Part shown: positions 46,201 to 58,496 of the stretch, one piece after another
Position numbering within the stretch: the first letter of the stretch is position 1
Layout: the number at the start of each line of letters is the position of its first letter
NCBI GenBank assembly: GCA_900088475.1
Contig: FLMG01000549.1
Location: 1 to 64,000 of the forward strand
Reading direction: 5' to 3'
Length of the DNA: 64,000 bases
Origin: Hyphochytrium catenoides
Lineage: Eukaryota > Sar > Hyphochytriomycetes > Hyphochytriales > Hyphochytriaceae
Program-made: the position numbers and the translations under genes
The notes under the pieces: generated by a model
The model's database searches: none
What the model saw: only the letters and a program-made list of their open reading frames with translations
What the model was told of the DNA's origin: nothing

Positions 46201-46895
46201 GTCTACTCTTTCGCACTTATATGCTTTATCCTGCGGTCGCCCTAAAAGGACGGAAGCACCCACTCCTCATCTTGAATAGAAGAGTAGCTCCAGTCATTTA
46301 TTTCGTCTTTGAGGTCCTTTAAGGAATGTTGACACGGGGCTTGATTGTCTAGGTTACAACGGATTCTCTGTATCTCACCTTGCAGTTTTCTACGAGTAGG
46401 CGGGTGCTGGTCGGGGGTTTCCTAGACTCAAGGAGTACGCCTACAGGGGTCGGCGAGATAGAAAGTAGTGGAAAGGTTCAAATCGGAGACATCCTGTATG
46501 CCATTAACGAAAGACCTTTCCATGGTAAGGACTGTGATACCCTTCTCTGCACCTGCCTTACTCACCCTACATGGCGCCCTCTCTCTTTACCGAACGGGCC
46601 GGCCATGTAACCTTCTGTTCGCTTTTCACATCCTCTTCGAAGTGGTCAATACACCGATATTATTATTGCCCCTTGGTAGCCATCCATGGCTGCTTACACG
46701 ACCTCCTTTCACTTTACAGGCCTCGTGACGTTATCGGAATGTGTTGAACGAATAAAAAGCACCCCCAGGCCCATGCGGCTGTCCTTTCAGAGACCTGGGG
46801 AGCGAGGAGTTCCTGGGATCCCCGAGGGACTGATTGCTTCCGTTTTGAGCAAGAACAAAAGCTCTGCCACTCCGGTGAAGCCTTCTCCGCGATAA
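43201..46895 (+). CDS. Lys-rich protein with two PDZ-like domains
   Basis: Exons 43201-43302, 43368-43424, 43493-43576 and 43857 onward into the assembly gap join in frame. After the gap, exons near 44,439-44,470, 44,683-44,883, 45,020-45,217, 45,363-46,174, 46,353-46,524 and 46,720-46,895 follow, all phase-consistent. The N-terminus is basic and low-complexity (KKSTKKAAKGKASK, then seven Lys before the gap), as in nucleolar or chromatin proteins. PDZ-like 1 has GGIGEAEASGKVAVGDILVAIN and ends PRPVILTFKR. PDZ-like 2 has GVGEIESSGKVQIGDILYAIN and ends PRPMRLSFQR. The linker is Pro/Ala/Lys-rich. PDZ domains bind C-terminal or internal peptides. The carboxylate-binding loop is not canonical GLGF, so ligand preference is unknown. 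The gap hides part of the coding sequence. Confidence 0.78.
44347..44438. other. Assembly gap (92 N) inside the PDZ gene
   Basis: The undetermined run directly follows an AAG-rich poly-lysine stretch within an exon. A repeat-rich coding sequence that could not be assembled is the likely cause. Confidence 0.95.
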
Positions 46896-47194
46896 CTATA
46901 ACACTCGTCCCTCATCTCTTTGCTACGTGTTGGGCCATATTAACGATTTCCTGAATAAAGCTTGTAATCTATACATCATACATGTAAGCCCTTCAATGGG
47001 GTGCCTCTCTCATCTACCCCAGATGGAATGATGGATAGTCCTTTCATGTCGCCACCCCCTTCGCATTATTAGTCTGCCAAGCCGCGTGACTACCGTCTGC
47101 TCCCCAATATGAGGGTCTGAAAATCAGATGTAAAACTAGTTCCTTGCTAAACGAGAGGCTGGCGCTTGAATATTGTCGCATGCCACGAGTAATT
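46896..47194. other. Convergent intergenic region
   Basis: About 300 bases between the stop codons of two convergent genes, holding both 3' UTRs. An AATAAA-like GAATAAAG at about 46,953 is a candidate polyadenylation signal for the PDZ gene. Confidence 0.5.
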
Positions 47195-50100
47195 TTATAG
47201 AGATGTTCTCCTGTTCTTCCGAAGTCTCATCCTGGATCCTACCAACTGACTCTCGTCGATGTCGAGGATACCATCCATTCCAAAGTCTTCACCACTCCCA
47301 GCATCTAGAGAGGATCTACTAATGGGAGAGTCGTAGGTGCCTCGAACTTTGGAAGGAAGGTCTCGGAGAGCCTATAAGGAACAACAAAGCGCCAAAAAGG
47401 TGTGGGGAAGGTCAGATACAAGTCGCAAGGCAAAAATACATCAGGACGGTCCAAGACTGATTTCGTTCATAGAGTAATAAGTTGCAAAAGAGCCTAGAGT
47501 CCTTGGCCCACGATTGCGGAGTATTGATTAAGAATGTGCGTGGACAAGTGAATGAGGACCCTGATCACGAGCACGCCAATACCAGGCCCATGAGTATACG
47601 CGGAATCTCAATTTATGCAAGGTATGGGTAAAGTAAGGGAAGAGGTGTCAAAAGGCCCCGCACTCCTACCTGTTCTTCCGTAACTCTATCGGACAACCAA
47701 CAAATGAGGGCCTTCATCACAGGCTGGTAGTTCTCTGCCAGCTCTACCAACTCTTCCCGATGCATATGAAGAAGAATTGTAGGCGACAATGCCACCGCGG
47801 AAGTTAGGTAGGTTGCTTCAGGGACGATGGACATCTCCCCAAAGCAACCCCCCTTAGCTAGGGAGGCAACGACTGTCTTTGGAATGGTCGGAGGGACGTC
47901 GGACAGCAGGCTTTCAGCAGAGCCTTTTGATGGGGAAGATGCCAATAAGTTTTCCCTGATAACCGATATCTCTACTGCTCCTTCTACAATTATGTAGATG
48001 TACTCAGCAGCCTCTCCTTCGCAGTAAATCATCTCCCCTGCTTCGTACATGCGCTCATGAGAAATTTTTGAGACAATTGTCACCTAAACGCAGAAATGGT
48101 TAGACCGATAAAGGAATAGAATGAGGCGGGAGGACGGCCGGGGACTGAGGCCCCGATGCTAATAGAAGAATCAGCCTAAAGCTGTAGACAGACTACCGCA
48201 AAAAGATGTACCCTTGCTGGAGACACCCAGTAGTGCAGGAGGGTGTTGGTAGTACGAAAGGTTAGCTATTAATTGAGCAACGAGCAGCCAGCATTATTGA
48301 GCAGAGATAAAACTCTGGGCAGAGAGTTCCTGTAAAAGTTCAGCAAAAGAATACAAAGGAGCCTTGAGGTATAGAAGATTCTGTGAAGCTTGGAGTAAGA
48401 GGATGGCGAGGGACTACGAGGATTATGAGACCTGAGCATCATTTAATGCCTGGAAGAGGGAAGAACCCTTCAGACAGAGGCATTTTTCCAAGGTAGAAAA
48501 CGAGGCACCAGGTCCGGCGAGCTGGTATTTTATATTTGGCGAGGGAACTTCGCCGTCCGATATTTCAGGATTATGAGAAGTTGAATAACAGTCATCAGGG
48601 CTTAAGGAAGTAGCTCCAGCCATATGGACTGAGCGAGGGAGCCCAAACTGCAGTATTACAAAAAGAAGTGGGGAACATGAATAAGTTCGCTCGATGAAGG
48701 CAAAAGACGGACTCTACCCAAGTCCGAGGGAATATGTCTCCCTTGCGGGGCTAACTTACCAGCAGTCCTGCCGACCGATCGTGTGTCTGATGGTGCCTCA
48801 TCAGAAGGAAACTATCTTGTCTCTCCAAAGCGGAATGGATGGGACGGGCTGTCACCGTTAAGGATCGCGGCCGATTGTTCTTACAACCGCGGAAAGCCAT
48901 TATCAGGGAGGTAAAGAAGTCGGAACATGGACAAGGAAGTAAGTCAGTCTATCAGTCCAAGATAGGTCGAACCAGCGGCAGTGACCTTATTACCAGTAAG
49001 GGCTGACCGCCTTGGTAGGGACCAAGTTATAACCTTTCATTAAGCCCCTCCCTCTCGTTGTCAGCTGTTCATACCTTGGCATCCATACAGACTGCCTGGT
49101 TACCATAAGTGGGAGCCTTTGGCGGCTCCCACGCTCTATCAGCATCACCAGAAGTCATCTTAGTAGGGCTACTCTGCGAATGACCTCGTCCCTCCTCTTC
49201 ATGGTTCTGGACTGCGGACGTCTCTGCGGCTTGTCGGCCTTCCAACTTCCTGTACGTATCTGCACCGAAAAGAGATCTTTCGTAGCCTTCATGAGTCAAA
49301 CTCACTCTGAGGATGGTGCCCTTTTCTCTGACCCCAGTCTACTCAGAATCATGACGAGAGCACAGATCGCATTCAACCGCCTTCAGAAAAGGTACCCAAT
49401 CAACAAAATTCGAGAACGCAGAAGTTGCGTTGACACCAGTCTCCTGATCACTTGCCCTTCTTACCTTCTGCGGCTCCGACCAAGAACTTCCAGGAACGTT
49501 CTAGCCGCCATATCCACCTTAGCGGCGAGTCTTACTTTCTGGGTTAAGTCGCCACTCTCAGGCTGACGAGAAACGACGCTCTGTTGCCTTATCATGCGGC
49601 TCATACGCTTGTTTTGCAAGTCTTGGAAGGAGCTGCAGAACGGAATTTTGGTTTCAGACTTGGCGGAGTACGGAACATCATTCCATTCCCATGTTCCCTT
49701 CATCTCTCGTTCTCCATTATAGATAAACATGCTGCCAGGAGAGCTACCTCACTCCGGATTAAGTCTCACTCAGTCATGGCAGAAGAATTAGGCTGGTTTT
49801 GGATATGGGCCTCCCTTGGTGAGGTTACCTCTTACCTTCCAGTGGAGGGCGACACCCTGGGTTGATGGAGGCTAGTGGGGGTCAGAAGTGGAACTGCTGT
49901 ATAAGGAGTAGGATGTTGGTCTGAAAAGTTTCCCTCAGCATATGCTTCTATGTCAAGCTGGTCTGACCTTCAATTGGCATGGTGCTGTCAGAGTCGTTTA
50001 CATTCCTAAGAACCTCAGCCTGCAGCTGAGTTGTGAGCATCCCCAACACGCCCCGTGTGATTGGGACTGAAGATGTCATTAACTCTTCGAGGGCAGTCCT

Positions 50101-53100
50101 CGTGACCCCAAGCAAAATGCAGTCGGTCAGAGCGGTCACCGAAGCTGAGTAATTGCCTTTCGACAACCGCGGAGAAGACGAATTGTATGTTATATGGAGT
50201 CATAGGCGGCAGAGACCCCAAGACTAAGCAGATAGATGAGCACTAGAGTGATTCTTAGGCATTGATAGCGCGCAGTAAGGACCGCACATAAGAGATGGGA
50301 GGAGAAGTGCCTCACCAAGGTGGGTAGAGAACTGGGCGAGTGCCATATCGCCAACGCAGTCACCGGTCCCAGCGACAGCATAGACCTGAGGCCCGCGATG
50401 AATCTTTGCTTCCCCAGAGGCGATGACGAACCTATGATGGGCGAAGAATAAGGGAACTGGACTACATTCAGCACATAGGTGATAAACATATCAACGCGGT
50501 GACAAAGAAAAAAGAGGCTTTAGAGGTGCTTGTGATGTTCAGCAGGAGTCAAAATCACAGGTAGGGGAAGAGAGGAAAGATCTTATCCGTACATATGGGA
50601 CGCGATAGTCCCTTCCGCGATAAAGGTGGTTCCCGCGCACACGTTTTTCTGAGTCACTCGAGGGGCCACGCTTTCAAGAAGCTCCTTGACCTATCGGATA
50701 AGAAGGAAAAGTATACAGGGAGATAGTACCATGAGACTTGTACAAGGCGCTAGGGATTTAAAGCGCAAATGATAGGACTACTTTAGAGAGGTGACGATAA
50801 CGCTCCATTCGCCACACCTAGTTCATAGCGACGGATGAGTAAACCTACCTCGACGTTTCTGAAGACAGGAGAACTTCTCATAGAGTGAGCAATCTCACAT
50901 GAGGTTAGCCAGTAAAAATTTTCATCTTCCGCATCTCTGGAAGTGGATGATAAAGGAGGCTGCACCTCGCTCTTTTCCAGTATTTCTCGGAGAGGTTTTG
51001 ACATCCTCTTCATAACTTCCGTCTTCCGCCTGCTTTCTTGTTGTAGAAGGGCGACGACTTGTTGTTCTCCATCTAACTTCTCAACTGGGAGATCGAGAAG
51101 AAGTTCAACTTCTGAGGTTTTAAGTGCAAACTCTACCGCTAGAAGTCGCAATAGCGGATCTGCACCTGCGATCCAGGTGGAAAGCAGGGAGGCTTTTGCC
51201 TACAATAGAGAGATACCGAAAGCAAGATTGAACCGCGAGTAAGAGAGGGTATAGTAAACGTTCAAAGTACCGCTTAGCTCATGCTCTAGCTGGTTGCAAA
51301 GGAGCAATAGAGAGGTCAACATCGAGGTCAATAAAGCTTCAGTACTGGAAAGAAAAAAAAATCCCCAAAGCTTATGTATGACAGGCAATGTTTTACCTCC
51401 TTACTATCATCGAGGACAGGATAGAGGTCAATCGCCTTTGCAGCCAGCCTCCTACGGTCCCGCTCCAGCAGAAGGGGAAGGAGGAGACTTCGCTGGCGCT
51501 TGGTCACAAGACTCTCAAGGACCTCCTGCACACTAGACAACACCTGGGACGCATAAAGGTTCAGCAAGATGCGGGCAACCGGTCTATTCGGCCATGGTAG
51601 CCATGGACATGAGGGTAAAACGCTGAGGGGAGGACTTAAAACTGATAGATCTAGGGAAACGATACAAAGCAGGACCGCAGTAGCCTGGCCTCCATCGGGT
51701 AACCGAATCACTATTGTCTCACCTCCTGAGAGTCAGTGTTGATAGCTTCCAGCAGAAGATTAACGTTGAACTGCTTTGGAAAATTTGTGGAAAGTAGTCT
51801 GAAGGCCACCCGGACAGCAATCACACTGATCTGCTCGATATATGCAAGGAGTAGAGGTAGCTGAAGAGCTTGCTCCTCGTCGCTGCCTTTCATTTCACCG
51901 CTTCTTATCGGGAGATTTAATGGGGCTAGACGGACTCCTCGTGCAGAAGCTAATCTTCCACTTATTTCCTCATTCTCAGTGAAGCCTTCTTTTGATAGCA
52001 AAGGTCAGTTGGAATAGAAGGTGCAGCCTCAGGGAGAAGAGAATGGCGCAACAGACAGCAGAGAGTCCTATAAACGACTAGCTTGATGGACACAGGAGAT
52101 TATCCTTCTGCCCTTCCTCTAACTTGGACATCTCAAAGTTTCACTCGCTTCCCCGTCTCTTGTGAAAAGCTGCGATAAATAGTTCAACAAACCTTCTCTT
52201 CCAGCTTCGTCAAAGGCTTTCCAAAATTTCCAAAATAAATAGTGTGTGTGCTTGGCAAAGTAGGCCGTCCGCAGAGCCACAACATAAAGAGCCTGCAGTC
52301 GCCGTATCTGCTCGCCCGAAAGGTCTGTGCACTCTGTTGTTGTCAGATACTTCACCAAGGCTCCAGCTACTTCGTCTGATATGATCAGACGGCGCTCAAT
52401 ACAAGCCGCGACTCTATCGCTCTCCTTAGTAGAACCTTCGTGGCTTTCCAGTTCCCTTTCGCACTTCCCTTCCCTTCTCTGTATCTCCTGCGGTTCTTTG
52501 CCTTGCGGATCGATACTACAGTCATCCGGCTGCTTACTGCTACATCCTGATATTCGTCCGGCTGATGTCCGTTTTTCTCGCTGTATACTTCTATCTGCGT
52601 CAAATTCCTCCTCGTGCAAAATTTCCAGCATAGATAGGAAAGTGTCTATGGTCGGACGCGGAGGAAATATACCGGTAGAGAGCATTCGGATGGCCCCTAT
52701 GACCGCCTCAGGAGTGTCATAGTTCCCGTCCTCCCAGCTCAGCTCAGTCGCTGAAGCCCATGTGGATGAGGCTTCTTTCTCTGTTCCGCCAAGGCAGGAA
52801 CTTCGTAAGCCTGGGCGGTGAGAGAGACGAAAGTCGCAGTGAGAAGAAATTCACTGCGATGGGCAAAAACTTGGGGAAGTTGCATGGGACAAAGATGAGA
52901 GTTTGACACCTCTGAGAAAACGAGAGCAGGTGAAGCGTCCATGCCTAGCCCCATTCTTGTAGGATTGCATCATTGTCCCATTACCTTTTCGTTCTTCGTC
53001 AGCCATGTCACCAGCCATCTGCTTGTGGACTGCTTGGGTTAGAAAGGGAATGAGATAGCGCCAGACCTGCACCGGGTCCAACTGAGAGAGCCCAGTTATA

Positions 53101-56100
53101 GCTGACGCTCGGAAAAAAGGGTCGGCAAGCTACGAATGGAGTGAGAAAAGATTCTGTGAGGTGGAGACAGCTGCAGATTACAAATATTCAAGAGAATCAG
53201 CAGAGATCCCATGTCACCCAATGCCCTGTATCTCCCTATGCTTGTCTGACATGGGGTTGACGAGAAGATAGTACCCAAGTGATGACGAACTTCGGGCTCA
53301 ATAAGTCCTCACGATCATCCAACGCTAGTGCGGAAGAATTACCTTCTCAACTAACGCCGGTATAAGTATAGGTGACAACCTAGTCGGTGAACGACATACA
53401 TCCAGCGCGGCGGCAACCACTCTCTTCGTGGGATGATGAAGCAGATACACTAGATATCCGTTGCTGATGAGCTCTGGAAGGAAACTGCTCACAAGCTGGG
53501 TAGAGGGAACAGCAGAGAAGAGATTGTCAGTTTATGCTGCAATGTCTCGGGAAGCGAGAGAATAGTGGCCCTTTGGGGAATAGAAGCGGGCATGACCAGA
53601 AGCCAACTAGCCCATGTCGAGAATTTATCAAAGGCTTGTAGCGAAAGGACCCAACAGAACATCATTAATAAAGGTCTAGTGGTGGTGCATAAGATATCTT
53701 CGTGCTTGAAAGCTGCCGCATGTGAAGCTGACGGATAACTGAAGATATGGTGCGTACTTGCCGCAAGAAACAATAATTAAATTTGGCATTTTAGGGGAGG
53801 TTCCTATTCATTACCTGCAAGCAGATGACCTGACCCTCAGGATCATCATCATTGTGTAATAACCTCTGTATGCAAAGGTGTGCACCTTGGTGCATGAAGT
53901 GCGTTAGTTTGAGCAGTCCTACCGCGGCTGCCGCTCGCACTCGCTTTCTATTTGGGAAATTTGTAAGTCCTGAGCGACCTTGGCGTTCCCCTTTACAGGG
54001 TGGAGGAAGGTCTAGAGAAAAGTGTATAAGTTCCAGCTGCCTAACTCGAGAAGAGGGAGATACTAGGAAAGGAGACCTCTAGACATCCATATGAAACGTG
54101 CTACATAGCAAATGCAATTAACAATAGAATGATCGTGTTAGACGGTAAGCGGCCCATGCCTGACATGGTGTCACCATCAGGGTTGGACGGGTGGGAGGAT
54201 GAGGTAGTAGGTGAGACTAACCATCGGCGGCCAGATAATGCTCCAGACAACTTCTAGCGGCCTCATGTTCCTCCCAGCTGACTCCTGAGGTCATATGTCC
54301 TAGACATTGAGGCTATCAGTCTCCAACTGTTCCATAAACTTGGACAATAGTGGAAGTACATTGTTCAGGAAAATTAGGCCTCAAAGTTTGCAGGACAAGA
54401 TAGCACCCGCAAATGAGGATTTGGTATCCCGTTAGCCAGTTTTATGGTGTAAGACAGCGCAGATGTTGAGGCCAGAAGAGATAAGTCTCACCTAAAGCTA
54501 TCATTGCAGCGACACCTATACGCGGCCCCGTTGAGACCATGCCTTTTGACTCTGCCAACGCAATGAGGTCTTTTAACGTAAAGATTCCTACAAAACACAG
54601 GCCTTCAGAGTCACCTAGAGCAATGACCAGACTTTCTCCTATCTACCATGCAGCCGTAAAAGTATATCCAACTATAATAAAATGAACCGTCTCATTCTGG
54701 AAACTCCTTGTCGGTACTTTAGAACTAAAACCCAGGGAAGGTGGTGCGCCGGAAAGCGCAAATTTTCACCAAAGATGGTAAACAGCAAACCCACAGAGGA
54801 AAGTCTAGCAGGTAAAAAGAAAAAAAGGTCGCGATGGACCATTACTGAAACAAACTCACCTTCATTGACAAGCGGGAGTGATCTTCCATCTAGATCACCC
54901 TCTGCAGAAAGACTCAGCATGAGAGCTAGATTTCTTTTATCATAAAGCCTACCAAAAGCTCTTGGAAGGACAGAGTCTTGCTCCTGGGCGTAGAGGATGG
55001 CCTTTGTGTGGAGTTCCAAAATTCGTAAACGGGAATGAACCGGCGTTACTCTCTTGTCAGACTCTCTACTTTCATCTCCTACTTGGTAGAATAGGTCCCG
55101 CAACTCCTTGCGAAAGTGAGAAATTAGCTCTGGAGAAAGGGTCTCCAATATGAACCTATCATCGAGATAAATAGACAGGAAATCACAATTAGGCGCGGGT
55201 CTAGGCTAGAGGAGAACTTAGGATTAGAGTTAGCTATAACTCTCACAAGGTTGGAGAGAGAGGCACCCAGTGAGATCAGCCAAAATATGAAGGGCCAGTA
55301 TTTGTTTACGATATACTTAGTCTTGGGTTTCAAGCCAAATGAGGTTCCAGGTCCTATGAACGACGACAGGGAGAGGACAAAAACTTTTACCTTTTCTGGT
55401 TGGTATTGCCCTTCCTCAGGGTTTCTCTGACCAAAGCGACCTGGTCGGCAGAGATATCTAGTATTGGTGATTGGAAGTCGATATGTCCACGCTTGAGGGC
55501 GGAGTAAAACTCCATCGCATATGCACGAGTGGCAGGGTAGGTATCCACCTGGGACGGGTGAAATGCGGGGTGCATATTTGTGATCAGAAGAGAAAAAGGG
55601 ATTGGTGCTCTATCACTACTGAGGATGGTGGTGGGTGAACTCGACTGATAGTAATCTCAAGTATCAGTTAGGTGTGGAAGCTAAGGTGGGGCACAGTTAG
55701 CAGTTGACAGGTCTCACCAGCCAGAGCAAGCCCAAAACTCCTATTAGAACCCCAACAGGCCGGGCGTCTGCAACAAATGTGGCCAAGACTAAGGATAAAC
55801 CCGCTCCTACCACCTAAGTGATGGAAAGTTAGAGAGAAGGTCAGCGACGTAGATGAGGGTTCTGTTCTCCCACCCTCCCTCAACATACCCGTGAGAGGGA
55901 TCTAAAGTACCCTGTTATAAAGGGTTTGATTGTGACTCGGTCCTCCGTACTAAGAGGAAGCCAAAGGAGTTCCCGTGTAGTGTTAAAAACAGCATATGTG
56001 GTCGCATTGTACAGCGCCCGGCTATAAATGTAACAAATCACAGAAGTTTACATTAGCAGGTAAGGCGTACAGAGGTACCAATCTAGAGAGCCCTAGCCAA

Positions 56101-57672
56101 ACCTTCCAATTAGCACTTCCACGGAAGGAGACAGCGACGTGAAGGTGCCGAATATGAAGATTGAAAAAGGTAAGCTGGCTACTCCAGACATTACTCCAAA
56201 TCTGGCATACATGGGACCTGATCAAGGCAACAATGAAAGCTGTGTAAGACAATACCGAACACAAGCCAAGGTTCTAACACTACCTGCCGCTGCTTGAAAG
56301 GGGATCATAAGGCAGCTCTGTAATCCATTGATGATGCCTGGAATAAAGGAGTCAATGCGCGTTGACTTCTCCTCTGGATGTACGAAGCCCTCCAAGATAA
56401 GGGACAGGCACAAAGCCCGGTGGGTGTGCGAGACCAGGAAATATGGTTTTTGACACAGAACAGAGAGAATCTCACCCAAGGTGCGCTTGACTGCTGTCTC
56501 GTTATAGGCTGAGAGTATGGCGAACTGGTTGAAGTCAATAAGGACGCGCTGGAATGCAGTTCCATAAATTAACACCCTCCATAACTTTGCGCAGTATCAC
56601 CCAAGCTTACCGCTACAGTCGCGCAGAGCTCAAAGATGCACAGGTGATAAATATAAGGCCTCTCTCTGATGACAGACCATAAGGACATCGGCTTGTGACC
56701 ATCTAGATGACGGCGGGGAGCTACTAGGCGCGATTGTTAGTTCTGTTTGCAGAAGAAATGGCATTCTCAATTTCTCTTATGAACTTTAATCTCACCTTTG
56801 CTAGCTACTCGATGTGTGGGAACGGTGGAAGAGCTATGGGCTGACGTGACGGCAGGGACACCAAAGTGGAGTATTGTACCCATGAAAAGACACATGCCTA
56901 CGAGTGGTAGAATTATTGGAAAATGCGCTATTCAGCCTGACACCTAAGCAGCAAGCGGCACGGAATCTCACCTCCCATGAGCAAGAGGTTACTTCTCGTC
57001 TCAAGTTGCCAGTCTTCTAGATAGCGCACAAGGTAAAAGCCGGTAAAGAGGGTCCCGACTGTGGATCCCGTGCTGATAACTCCAAAAAAAGCTTTGCTCT
57101 CCCTCACCGTAAAAGATGCGCTGCCGATGCACAACAGGAGTTAGGTTGAGTGATCGGCTACATCATTTCCCACCCGTGTCCTCCAAAAACCTGCAAAAGT
57201 CCCAGAATTGCTGGCCCAGAAGTACATTCGCAATCTCCACTGCAATGTAGACACATGCAGGCGCAAGGGTAAATGATCTGTCTCGCTCAGCATATAGCCA
57301 GGCCCAAAGAAAGCCGTACAGAGCAACAATGAACCCGCACAGCCATGTCGCCACGCAGAGCTAGTTGCTTCCGTTAGCAAAGAACGGCAAATGGCTACAT
57401 ATACTTGATCGACCCACCGAGCCATAGGACTGCGTTAACGTAGCAATCCATTTGTTAACGTAACCTGAGATAGCCGCCACCACCAAAATGGCATAGGAGA
57501 TCTTATCCCTGCCATAAGACTTAATGAAGAGTGTATCTCTGGTGATAAAACCTAGAACAGCCAAGGCTGATTGAATAAATAAAAGAAAGATGAAGAATAG
57601 GATGATGATTGGCGTCTTCAGACTCGAGGGCCGATCTTCGGCAGTTATCCTCTCGGAGTTGGTATAGCCCAT
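47195..57672 (-). CDS. TLC-type (ATP/ADP translocase-like) transporter fused to helical repeats and two cyclic-nucleotide-binding folds
   Basis: About 25 exons reading right to left from ATG at 57672 (MGYTNSERITAEDR) to TAA at 47195. The first ~3 kb encodes roughly ten membrane segments in a TLC/NTT-like order: IIILFFIFLLFIQSALAVL, then FITRDTLFIKSYG, a block ending NVLLGQQFWDF, then SASFTVRESKAFFGVIST, comparable to the REaKrlFg block of TLC proteins, later ALYNATTYAVFNTTRELLWLP and LLWLV. A ~4 kb middle part of soluble amphipathic helices (SPELISHFRKELRDLFYQV and similar) looks like HEAT repeats. Two cyclic-nucleotide-binding folds follow, one around 50,450-49,990 (VGDMALAQ) and one at 48,080-47,670 (EGEAAEYIYIIVEGAVEI, CFGEMSIVP). 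The C-terminus ends RRTSL. One gene is favoured because frames and strand are continuous; a split into two genes remains possible. Confidence 0.7.
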
Positions 57673-58496
57673 TATTGTCTGGATCCTCCTCCTCGCTGAA
57701 GGAGACGCTAAACGTTACCGATCCCGGTTCATGCTGGACTGTAAGGACGACGGTGAAGCTCTGAATGAGAGTGGAGACGTATTAGTAGGCAAGTGATCTG
57801 CTGACAGCAGCTCCATGTCCCTAGTCCGAGGACGATACCAGGATGTCACGCCGTCTATGACGATCACCTGTCCCGTCCACTCTGGCTCTCTCCTTCCTTC
57901 TCCCTTTGCTTTCCCATACATTTCCTTCACAGAAATCTCCTGCTGTCGCTTCGCTGTTCAACTTGTAAAATCCATAAAACCACCCAACACTCACTACTGA
58001 GACTGTAAATATACCGTTTAAGAGTGTTAGTTACGTTCTCGAAACCGAGAACAGCCCGAACACGCAGAGGATGGTAGTTCCTAGTGTTCTGGACAGGTAC
58101 TTTCTTTATCCTTCTTGAGCTCGTCGATTCCTACACTTTGAAAAGGTTCCTTTTGACACATTCTTGTACAGAAAAAGTTCCTTTACTACTGTACAAGGAA
58201 AGATCTTGCTGGCAGCAGCAGATCCCTGGACTTGCGGTCTGCTCTGTCATCTTCCTCCTCACGGTGATCATCTGATGTCAGAACAGCGAGCGGGGAGACC
58301 AAGCACGGGACTATGTACACTTGCTGCTTTCTCAATCCCTCCCTCTTGGTACCTACAAGTGCAAGTGGGTTTCAGAGCTCCTATCCTCTGCGTCATTGAT
58401 CTCGGCCTACCTTGAACATATCTAAAGATCTTCGCCAAGCTTCATTCGTACTCTTTATCGGACTAGCTAAAGAGATCCCAGAGTGCGCTAATCACG
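57673..58496. promoter_or_regulatory. Divergent promoter region of the transporter fusion and the prenyltransferase
   Basis: The 824 bases between divergent start codons hold no supported exon. A minus-strand open frame at 57,715-57,930 ends just before the transporter start and is not in frame with it, so it may be 5' UTR. No specific promoter motif is evident. Confidence 0.4.
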
